The notes below the pieces were generated by a model, which had not been told where the DNA came from, searched no databases, and saw nothing but the letters and a program-made list of their open reading frames with translations. A stretch of DNA of 64,000 nt. Origin: Symbiodinium natans. Taxonomy: Eukaryota > Sar > Dinophyceae > Suessiales > Symbiodiniaceae. The translations under genes were made by a program, and so were the position numbers. Below, in pieces: positions 54,630 through 64,000 of this stretch. Location: positions 62,001 through 126,000 of the forward strand of contig CAJNDS010002207.1 in the NCBI GenBank assembly GCA_905221605.1, in the 5' to 3' direction. Position 1 is the stretch's first letter. Each line of letters begins with the position of its first letter.

Positions 54630-55796
54630 GTCGTAAGCCATGCAGGTGACGCACCTGCGAAAGAAGATTGCTAGGCTGCCAAGAGTCCTTGCAGAGCGTC
54701 CATGAGTGTCATGTTCTGAGTTGGACGTGCAACCTTTGCAAGAGGCTGGAAGGCCCACTAAATTCGTGCAGACAGCCCTCTTCGGCAGTAACCTTTTCTG
54801 ATGGGGCTGGCAGCGCAAAGCCCTGCCCTCAAACCGTCATTCGCATAGGCAAGCGCCGGGCGCCACAAGAGGCGCGCCCGAACACCACGAAACACGCCAA
54901 CATGTCAACCACGCCAGCGGGTCGTAGGCCAAGCCTCGGCGACGACTGCGATTCGCAAGTGATTTTGGAGAGCGAAAAGAACTTTGGCCCCCTTGCACGT
55001 TGTTTCCGGAATTCAGGGGCGAAAGTCGTACACGCAGAAGCCGCCGCATGAAGCCATCGGAAGGCAAGTCCCACAGCCAGGAACATGTAGTAAAGCTGAC
55101 CCGATCCTACGTCCATTTCGGGGTGCCGAGGCTGAGTTCAATGCCTTCAGCGCAAAGTCCTCGTCAACGCTTCAGGACTCGATTCAGGACTGCCAGGGCA
55201 TTGAGGCTTGCTCAGCCCGAAGCCCTAATCTGCAATAGGAGTGGCTGCGGGGTGGTTAGCGCCAGGCCTATGTCAGATTGGGTAGAAGGTGGCAAGTGGA
55301 AGGCGTCACGCGGCAAGCTCCGAACCGTTCAAGCAGTGGGACTGTGCTCACGCACGTGCGTGCACCCCAGAGACTCCTGCGAACGGGCGCACCTGGCTCT
55401 TGAAGTTTGGAGCCTTGTGCAGCTGAAGAGCTGGCGCTGAGAAGGGGGCAGCTTCGTCGGATCTGCACCTGACTGTTGCGTGCACCAGATAATGCCAGGA
55501 TTCTTGGCGGAACTTGCTGGTATACTTGGAGATGCACTGCTTGCCGCCACGCCCTCAGATTCCGGACTGCTCAAAGAAGGCCCCGCATGATGGCTGCCAG
55601 ATGCTGACCCTGCGCACCCTCCGCCACTGACATTCTGCACATTCCGATGGCCTGGGTATTGTTTCCAACGCTTCTCCCAGCATTGTAGGGCAAATGACCT
55701 CAAGCCGCCGAGCCCATCCTTCTCAAGCGCCGGGGCAAACTTCCCCACCACTGCCACCAAAGGCCTGAAACAGCCTTGCGTGATTTGCAACCTGCC
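54630..55796 (+). other. Array spacer 1
   Basis: Contains the 3' flank of copy 1 and the presumed trans-splice region of copy 2 (GAAACAG then CCTTGCG, 22 bases before the ATG). An open frame seen in spacers 2 and 3 is broken here by one missing C near 54991. Confidence 0.85.
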
Positions 55797-58467
55797 ATGA
55801 AGCTGCCAGCCTTGTTGCTCGCTGCCCTGGGATTCGTCCAGCTGAGGGCTTCAGGACGGGGTCTCTGTTTTGTGTTGGTCCGCTTCTCTCTCCTTGTTCT
55901 ACGCTGTACCATCGCGTTTATCGAGCATTATCCGGTCCTAGCTCGCCGCCGTACACCCGTTCTCTGTTGAAATGCTGCCTCCAGCATCTACGTTTGCAAC
56001 ATTTGCAAAGCTACAGAGGCACATCTGAAGTCAGAAACGTCATATGGTCGAACAACCTCGAAGCCCTTACTCAAACCCTCCTAACTTGCCCACAAGCTTT
56101 GCCCATCCTTGTTATGTTCATTCTTTGTGCAGAGAGTGCTCATGTGTCTGAAAAGGAGCCTCCAACCTCGCAGTGGTCCGTGTGTTCTCGACGGAGGAGG
56201 AGGTGCAGCTGCTCATGGACAGTGCTGTTATGTGGGAGTCCTCAATGCCATGCGCCAGCAAGTCCAACATGAGCATGATCGATCTCATCCTGGTCTTCAG
56301 CAAGGATCTGGCGGCCGACTCCATGGCCAAGGCAGCTGTGGATTTCTACGGGAATGCCTTCGACCAGAAGGTAGCCTGGACGACTTGCTTCTCCGGCGTC
56401 AAGAACATGTCGGCCATGCTGAACCCGGAGCAAGACGTGTACGACAACCGCGGCTACACCACGAACAAGCACTGGGTCTCTGGTCCCAACGCAGTCTTCT
56501 CGAAGATCATGACGGCCATGCTTGAGGGTGAGTTCATGGACATGTACGACACCTTCTTCCTCATGGAGATGGACGCGGTTCCCATCAAGAGCGGCTGGCT
56601 CGACCAGTTCGAGACGGAGGCTCTCGAGATGCCGGGCGGCAACATGGCCGTCCGCGGGAGCCAGTACCTGGGCGACAAGTGGGACTTGTTCAAGTCGATG
56701 ATGCCGACCTATTTGGTGGAGCACATCAACGGCAACGCCATGTACAATCTGAAGCACCCCTGGACCAAGGCTGTGTACGACGCTTTCCACAGCATGGGCG
56801 GTGGCAGCATGATGGAAGAGATGGCCTTCGATGTGGCGTTTGCCATGATCACAATGGATGCCATGTCCGGAAACAGCAGCCAGTTTGCAGCTGCGTGGAC
56901 GGCCGCAGGTGGCGACATGATGACCTACAATTGGGATTCCATGCTGGTGGGCAACTACGCCAACACCCTCCTGAACACCAGCTTCGAATTCCCAACCTAC
57001 ATCCGCCACGGTTCCAGCAAGAACCTCTTCGAGACTGTTGAGGATGACGAAGTGACCCTGGGAGTGGCAATGTTCGACTACCAGGGGCACTTGAAGTCGA
57101 CCGTGCCCACGCACCACCCCTTCAAGAAGATCCTGGCCCTGACCTACTACCCGCAGCCAGAGATGATGGAGACGATCGAGGGCCCGAACGGCAACATTAG
57201 CATGGAGACTACGACGGCCAAGAGTGATGCGTACTACCACCTGTGCGAGACAGCCTCTCTTGTGAAAACGAAGTGGTTCGCCCTCACGGACAACTACCAC
57301 ATCATCAAGGCACCTGTGAGCGTTCTGATGGAGACGGACGACAAGCCCGTGCTGCCCTACGTCCTGAGGAACTCCAAGTACTGCGGTGAGCGTCCCAACT
57401 GCGAGGCTTCCATGGAGCAGGCAGAGACGCTGTTCAGCATCACGCTGAACTACCACCACGACAAGTACGAGGTGCTGTACAAGACCGAGGATGCCAAGAA
57501 GTTCTGTACGGCTTGGGATCTCGCAACAGCATCTCAATCGTGGAGCGACTGCAGCCTGGCCTTTGGCCCTACCGGGGACGACTACATCGCCTGGAAGATC
57601 AGCGACCCAGATTACAACATCACCAACGAGTTCACTCCAAAGGACAAGACGCGCTACGGCTGGCGAGCATGGACCAGCCTGTGGAACCCGGCTCCGGTCG
57701 ATTCCCGCGACTGCAGCACAACCCTCTACGGCCCGAAGGAGTATCTGGAGACCCTCGGCAACATCTCCAAGTGCGCAGTTTCCTATGTGGAGGACGAGGC
57801 AGGCTGTGCTGGTGACACTACGTGCATGTGGAAGCCCATGTTCGAGTCGGGCGTTTGCATTCAGGACCCGAAGGCGGGTGTTGTCACCTCAACAACGGTG
57901 GCGGGAGCTGTCTACAGCAGCATTGAAGTCTCTATGGAAATGACAGTGGAAGATCCGGCCACGATCACCGAGAACGCCACCGTGACCAATGCCATGATTG
58001 CAGGGTTTGCAGAGGTGATGGAAGTGGATGAAGAGGATGTCACGCTGGAGTTCGAGACGAACCGGCGCCTCAGTTCCCATGCAAGGAAGCTTCAGGTCAC
58101 TCTGACGGCCATTTTCACTGTGACAATGCCCAGCATCGAAGCAGCCATCGAAAAGCAAGTGGCAATTGAGACAGTGTCTTTGGCGAAAACGACCGAAGCC
58201 ATCAGCACTGCTGTCGCCAGCACTGGCTTCACAGGCACCGTGGAGGTCACCGGCAAGTCGACGGTTCGCGTCGCTGCACCGACGACCACGACCACCACAA
58301 CGACGACCACGACGACGACGTCGACGGCAGACAACATGACCGGTGACGATGGAGACGATGGCGATGATGGTGACGATGGTGACGATGGCGAGGAGCCGCC
58401 CAGCTCGGCAATCGCTGGCACCGCCTCTGCCGCTGTGCTAGGACTGTCCATGCTGCTCGCGGCCTAA
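55797..58467 (+). CDS. Array gene copy 2: secreted/surface glycosyltransferase-like protein
   Basis: Exon 1 55797-55860 and exon 2 56156-58467 join in phase 1 with a canonical GT-AG intron of 295 bases, giving 791 residues. The same order of parts as copy 1: signal peptide, GT-A-like region with EMDAVP and HINGNAMY, Cys-containing region, a conserved-looking domain with NRRLSSHARKLQVTL, Thr run, acidic DDG repeats, hydrophobic C-terminus (LSMLLAA). Several N-x-S/T sites suit passage through the secretory pathway. Most differences from copy 1 are at third codon positions, which indicates selection on the protein. Confidence 0.88.
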
Positions 58468-59634
58468 GCCGTAAGCCATGCAGGTGACGCACCTGCGAAA
58501 GAAGATTGCTAGGCTGCCAAGAGTCCTTGCAGAACGTCCATGAGTGTCATGTTCTGAGTTGGACGTGCAACCTTTGCAAGAGGCTGGAAGGCCCACTAAA
58601 TTCGTGCAGACAGCCCTCTTCGGCAGTAACCTTTTCTGATGGGGCCGGCAGCGCAAAGCCCTGCCCTCAAACCGTCATTCGCATAGGCAAGCGCCGGGCG
58701 CCACAAGAGGCGCGCCCGAACACCACGAAACACGCCAACATGTCAACCACGCCAGCGGGTCGTAGGCCAAGCCTCGGCGACGACTGCGATTCGCAAGTGA
58801 TTTTGGAGAGCGAAAAGAACTTTGGCCCCCCTTGCACGTTGTTTCCGGAATTCAGGGGCGAAAGTCGTACACGCAGAAGCCGCCGCATGAAGCCATCGGA
58901 AGGCAAGTCCCACAGCCAGGAACATGTAGTAAAGCTGACCCGATCCTACGTCCATTTCGGGGTGCCGAGGCTGAGTTCAATGCCTTCAGCGCAAAGTCCT
59001 CGTCAACGCTTCAGGACTCGATTCAGGACTGCCAGGGCATTGAGGCTTGCTCAGCCCGAAGCCCTAATCTGCAATAGGAGTGGCTGCGGGGTGGTTAGCG
59101 CCAGGCCTATGTCAGATTGGGTAGAAGGTGGCAAGTGGAAGGCGTCACGCGGCAAGCTCCGAACCGTTCAAGCAGTGGGACTGTGCTCACGCACGTGCGT
59201 GCACCCCAGAGACTCCTGCGAACGGGCGCACCTGGCTCTTGAAGTTTGGAGCCTTGTGCAGCTGAAGAGCTGGCGCTGAGAAGGGAGCAGCTTCGTCGGA
59301 TCTGCACCTGACTGTTACGTGCACCAGATAATGCCAGGATTCTTGGCGGAACTTGCTGGTATACTTGGAGATGCACTGCTTGCCGCCACGCCCTCAGATT
59401 CCGGACTGCTCAAAGAAGGCCCCGCATGATGGCTGCCAGATGCTGACCCTGCGCACCCCCGCCACTGACATTCTGCACATTCCGATGGCCTGGGTATTGT
59501 TTCTGACGCTTCTCCCAGCATTGTAGGGCAAATGACCTCAAGCCGCCAAGCCCATCCTTCTCAAGCGCCGGGGCAAACTTCCCCACCACTGCCACCAAAG
59601 GCCTGAAACAGCGTTGCGTGATTTGCAACCTGCC
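58468..59634 (+). other. Array spacer 2
   Basis: Same length as spacer 1 (1167 bases between stop and next ATG). A 257-codon + frame (58506-59279) is open here. It is Arg/Ser-rich with no recognised domain and is broken in spacer 1, so it is probably not a gene. Confidence 0.8.
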
Positions 59635-62305
59635 ATGAAGCTGCCAGCCTTGTTGCTCGCTGCCCTGGGATTCGTCCAGCTGAGGGCTTCAGGACGGGGT
59701 CTCTGTTTTGTGTTGGTCCGCTTCTCTCTCCTTGTTCTACGCTGTACCATCGCTTTTATCGGGCATTATCCGGTCCTAGCTCGCCGCCGTACACCCGTTC
59801 TCTGTTGAAATGCTGCCTCCAGCATCTACGTTTGCAACATTTGCAAAGCTACAGAGGCACATCTGAAGTCAGAAACGTCATATGGTCGAACAACCTCGAA
59901 GCCCTTACTCAAACCCTCCTAACTTGCCCACAAGCTTTGCCCATCCTTGTTATGTTCATTCTTTGTGCAGAGAGTGCTCATGTGTCTGAAAAGGAGCCTC
60001 CAACCTCGCAGTGGTCCGTGTGTTCTCGACGGAGGAGGAGGTGCAGCTGCTCATGGACAGTGCTGTTATGTGGGAGTCCTCAATGCCATGCGCCAGCAAG
60101 TCCAACATGAGCATGATCGATCTCATCCTGGTCTTCAGCAAGGATCTGGCGGCCGACTCCATGGCCAAGGCAGCTGTGGATTTCTACGGGAATGCCTTCG
60201 ACCAGAAGGTAGCCTGGACGACTTGCTTCTCCGGCGTCAAGAACATGTCGGCCATGCTGAACCCGGAGCAAGACGTGTACGACAACCGCGGCTACACCAC
60301 GAACAAGCACTGGGTCTCTGGTCCCAACGCAGTCTTCTCGAAGATCATGACGGCCATGCTTGAGGGTGAGTTCATGGACATGTACGACACCTTCTTCCTC
60401 ATGGAGATGGACGCGGTTCCCATCAAGAGCGGCTGGCTCGACCAGTTCGAGACGGAGGCTCTCGAGATGCCGGGCGGCAACATGGCCGTCCGCGGGAGCC
60501 AGTACCTGGGCGACAAGTGGGACTTGTTCAAGTCGATGATGCCGACCTACTTGGTGGAGCACATCAACGGCAACGCCATGTACAATCTGAAGCACCCCTG
60601 GACCAAGGCTGTGTACGACGCGTTCCACAGCATGGGCGGTGGCAGCATGATGGAAGAGATGGCCTTCGATGTGGCGTTTGCCATGATCACAATGGATGCC
60701 ATGTCCGGAAACAGCAGCCAGTTTGCAGCTGCGTGGACGGCCGCAGGTGGCGACATGATGACCTACAATTGGGATTCCATGCTGGTGGGCAACTACGCCA
60801 ACACCCTCCTGAACACCAGCTTCGAATTCCCAACCTACATCCGCCACGGTTCCAGCAAGAACCTCTTCGAGACTGTTGAGGATGACGAAGTGACCCTGGG
60901 AGTGGCAATGTTCGACTACCAGGGGCACTTGAAGTCGACCGTGCCCACGCACCACCCCTTCAAGAAGATCCTGGCCCTGACCTACTACCCGCAGCCAGAG
61001 ATGATGGAGACGATCGAGGGCCCGAACGGCAACATTAGCATGGAGACTACGACGGCCAAGAGTGATGCGTACTACCACCTGTGCGAGACAGCCTCTCTTG
61101 TGAAAACGAAGTGGTTCGCCCTCACGGACAACTACCACATCATCAAGGCACCTGTGAGCGTTCTGATGGAGACGGACGACAAGCCCGTGCTGCCCTACGT
61201 CCTGAGGAACTCCAAGTACTGCGGCGAGCGTCCCAACTGCGAGGCTTCCATGGAGCAGGCAGAGACGCTGTTCAGCATCACGCTGAACTACCACCACGAC
61301 AAGTACGAGGTGCTGTACAAGACCGAGGATGCCAAGAAGTTCTGTACGGCTTGGGATCTCGCAACAGCATCTCAATCGTGGAGCGATTGCAGCTTGGCCT
61401 TTGGCCCTACCGGGGACGACTACATCGCCTGGAAGATCAGCGACCCAGATTACAACATCACCAACGAGTTCACTCCGAAGGACAAGACGCGCTACGGCTG
61501 GCGAGCATGGACCAGCCTGTGGAACCCGGCTCCGGTCGATTCCCGCGACTGCAGCACAACCCTCTACGGCCCGAAGGAGTATCTGGAGACCCTCGGCAAC
61601 ATCTCCAAGTGCGCAGTTTCCTATGTGGAGGACGAGGCAGGCTGTGCTGGTGACACTACGTGCATGTGGAAGCCAATGTTCGAGTCGGGCGTTTGCATTC
61701 AGGACCCGAAGGCGGGTGTTGTCACCTCAACAACGGTGGCGGGAGCTGTCTACAGCAGCATTGAAGTCTCTATGGAAATGACAGTGGAAGATCCGGCCAC
61801 GATCACCGAGAACGCCACCGTGACCAATGCCATGATTGCAGGGTTTGCAGAGGTGATGGAAGTGGATGAAGAGGATGTCACGCTGGAGTTCGAGACGAAC
61901 AGGCGCCTCAGTTCCCATGCAAGGAAGCTTCAGGTCACTCTGACGGCCATTTTCACTGTGACAATGCCCAGCATCGAAGCAGCCATCGAAAAGCAAGTGG
62001 CAATTGAGACAGTGTCTTTGGCGAAAACGACCGAAGCCATCAGCACTGCTGTCGCCAGCACTGGCTTCACGGGCACCGTGGAGGTCACCGGCAAGTCGAC
62101 GGTTCGCGTCGCTGCACCGACGACCACGACCACGACAACGACGACCACGACGACGACGTCGACGGCAGACAACATGACCGGTGACGATGGAGACGACGGC
62201 GACGATGGTGACGATGGTGACGATGGCGAGGAGCCGCCCAGCTCGGCAATCGCTGGCACCGCCTCTGCCGCTGTGCTAGGACTGTCCATGCTGCTCGCGG
62301 CCTAA
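59635..62305 (+). CDS. Array gene copy 3: secreted/surface glycosyltransferase-like protein
   Basis: Exon 1 59635-59698, exon 2 59994-62305, phase 1, 791 residues. By eye the translated long exon is identical to that of copy 2; nucleotide differences are few and silent (for example TGCGGC for TGCGGT). Start and stop are placed as in copy 2. Identity between neighbours suggests gene conversion or very recent duplication. Confidence 0.88.
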
Positions 62306-63483
62306 GCCGTAAGCCATGCAGGACACGCACCTGCGAAAGAAGATTGCTAGGCTGCCAAGAGTCCTTGCAGAACGTCCATGAGTGTCATGTTCTGAGTTGG
62401 ACGTGCAACCTTTGCAAGAGGCTGGAAGGCCCACTAAATTCGTGCAGACAGCCCTCTTCGGCAGTAACCTTTTCTGATGGGGCCGGCAGCGCAAAGCCCT
62501 GCCCTCAAACCGTCATTCGCATAGGCAAGCGCCGGGCGCCACAAGAGGCGCGCCCGAACACCACGAAACACGCCAACGTGTCAACGACGCCAGCGCGTCG
62601 TAGGCCAAGCCTCGGCGACGACTGCGATTCGCAAGTGATTTTGGAAAGCGAAAAGAACTTTGGCCCCCCTTGCACGTTGTTTCCGGAATTCAGGGGCGAA
62701 AGTCGTGCACGCAGAAGCCGCCGCATGAAGCCATCGGAAGGCAAGTCCCACAGCCAGGAACATGTAGTAAAGCTGACCCGATCCTACGTCCATTTCGGGG
62801 TGCCGAGGCTGAGTTCAATGCCTTCAGCGCAAAGTCCTCGTCAACGCTTCAGGACTCGATTCAGGACTGCCAGGGCATTGAGGCTTGCTCAGCCCGAAGC
62901 CCTAATCTGCAATAGGAGTGGCTGCGGGGTGGTTAGCGCCAGGCCTATGTCAGATTGGGTAGAAGGTGGCAAGTGGAAGGCGTCACGCGGCAAGCTCCGA
63001 ACCGTTCAAGCAGTGGGACTGTGCTCACGCACGTGCGTGCACCCCAGAGACTCCTGCGAACGGGCGCACCTGGCTCTTGAAGTTTGGAGCCTTGTGCAGC
63101 TGAAGAGCTGGCGCTGAGAAGGGAGCAGCTTCGTCGGATCTGCACCTGACTGTTGCGTGCACCAGATAATGCCAGGATTCTTGGCGGAACTTGCTGGTAT
63201 ACTTGGAGATGCACTGCTTGCCGCCACGCCCTCAGATTCCGGACTGCTTCCGGACTGCTCAAAGAAGGCCCCGCATGATGGCTGCCAGATGCTGACCCTG
63301 CGCACCCCCGCCACTGACATTCTGCACATTCCGATGGCCTGGATATTGTTTCTGACGCTTCTCCCAGCATTGTAGGGCAAATGACCTCAAGCCGCCAAGC
63401 CCATCCTTCTCAAGCGCCGGGGCAAACTTCCCCACCACTGCCACCAAAGGCCTGAAACAGCGTTGCGTGATTTGCAACCTGCC
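62306..63483 (+). other. Array spacer 3
   Basis: Eleven bases longer than the other spacers because TTCCGGACTGC is repeated at 63236-63258. The 257-codon frame is again open (62344-63117). Confidence 0.85.
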
Positions 63484-64000
63484 ATGAAGCTGCCAGCCTT
63501 GTTGCTCGCTGCCCTGGGATTCGTCCAGCTGAGGGCTTCAGGACGGGGTCTCTGTTTTGTGTTGGTCCGCTTCTCTCTCCTTGTTCTACGCTGTACCATC
63601 GCTTTTATCGGGCATTATCCGGTCCTAGCTCGCCGCCGTACACCCGTTCTCTGTTGAAATGCTGCCTCCAGCATCTACGTTTGCAACATTTGCAAAGCTA
63701 CAGAGGCACATCTGAAGTCAGAAACGTCATATGGTCGAACAACCTCGAAGCCCTTACTCAAACCCTCCTAACTTGCCCACAAGCTTTGCCCATCCTTGTT
63801 ATGTTCATTCTTTGTGCAGAGAGTGCTCATGTGTCTGAAAAGGAGCCTCCAACCTCGCAGTGGTCCGTGTGTTCTCGACGGAGGAGGAGGTGCAGCTGCT
63901 CATGGACAGTGCTGTTATGTGGGAGTCCTCAATGCCATGCGCCAGCAAGTCCAACATGAGCATGATCGATCTCATCCTGGTCTTCAGCAAGGATCTGGCG
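63484..64000 (+). CDS. Array gene copy 4, cut by the window end
   Basis: Exon 1 63484-63547 (signal peptide identical to copies 2 and 3), intron 63548-63842, then exon 2 from 63843 to the end of the window (LAVVRVFSTEEEVQLLMDS). It carries the Val variant of copies 2 and 3. Nothing suggests that it is broken. Confidence 0.85.

Larger units (their letters stand above)
51480..64000 (+). repeat. Direct tandem array of a 3.84-kb gene unit
   Basis: Three complete units and part of a fourth. Second-exon starts are 52318, 56156, 59994 and 63843, giving periods of 3838, 3838 and 3849. The extra 11 bases of the last interval are a duplicated TTCCGGACTGC (63236-63258). Each unit is signal-peptide exon, short intron, long exon, and a spacer of 1167-1178 bases between stop and next ATG. 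The array starts near 51480, where a shortened spacer begins, and continues past the window. Such head-to-tail arrays of expressed genes are known in dinoflagellates. Confidence 0.98.

Overview
The window looks like nuclear DNA of a dinoflagellate, most likely of the Symbiodiniaceae/Suessiales type. The evidence is direct. Genes are broken into short exons by introns whose 5' ends are a mix of GT, GC and GA, and whose 3' ends are almost always AG followed by G. A recognisable proteasome gene uses all three donor types. Nearly all gene models lie on the + strand. TTTAGGG-like tracts are scattered through introns and spacers, and the right end is a direct tandem array of near-identical genes. 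I see no rRNA, tRNA, CRISPR array, bacterial-style operon or intact transposase/reverse transcriptase gene.

Left part (1-33 kb). The proteasome alpha-1 subunit gene (PSMA1) can be followed from start to stop in eight exons (1733-4368). To its right is a series of multi-exon genes that I cannot name, but whose exons join in compatible phase: a two-exon gene for a probably N-myristoylated protein (10776-11735), a coiled-coil/acidic C-terminus (14453-14931), a longer gene at 16561-18139, an acidic protein at 19435-20346, a short three-exon end at 23936-24379, and isolated exons up to 31 kb. Between them lie long stretches of microsatellite, degenerate telomere-like repeat and apparently non-coding DNA.

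Middle part (33-51.4 kb). A single uninterrupted 416-codon gene (33380-34630) is followed by an AT-rich, microsatellite-laden block around a membrane-segment exon, several unassigned exons, a three-exon gene at 44595-45369, and short ORFs. A few exon-like stretches lie on the - strand near 37.4 and 43 kb.

Right part (51.48 kb to the end). Three complete copies and the start of a fourth of a gene for a large secreted or surface protein are arranged head to tail with a 3838-bp period (3849 bp for the last interval). The encoded protein (about 790 residues) has a signal peptide, a region resembling a GT-A glycosyltransferase (EMDAVP, HINGNAMY), a Cys-containing region, a Thr-rich linker, an acidic Asp/Gly repeat and a C-terminal hydrophobic tail like a GPI-attachment signal. 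The left edge of the array, with its shortened spacer, is inside the window; the right edge is not. This array is the most notable system here. Near-identity among copies points to recent amplification or homogenisation, and copy 1 is the most divergent.

Gene names beyond PSMA1 are withheld because nothing else was recognised securely. Exon coordinates outside PSMA1 and the array are reasoned from phase and splice signals and would need transcript data.
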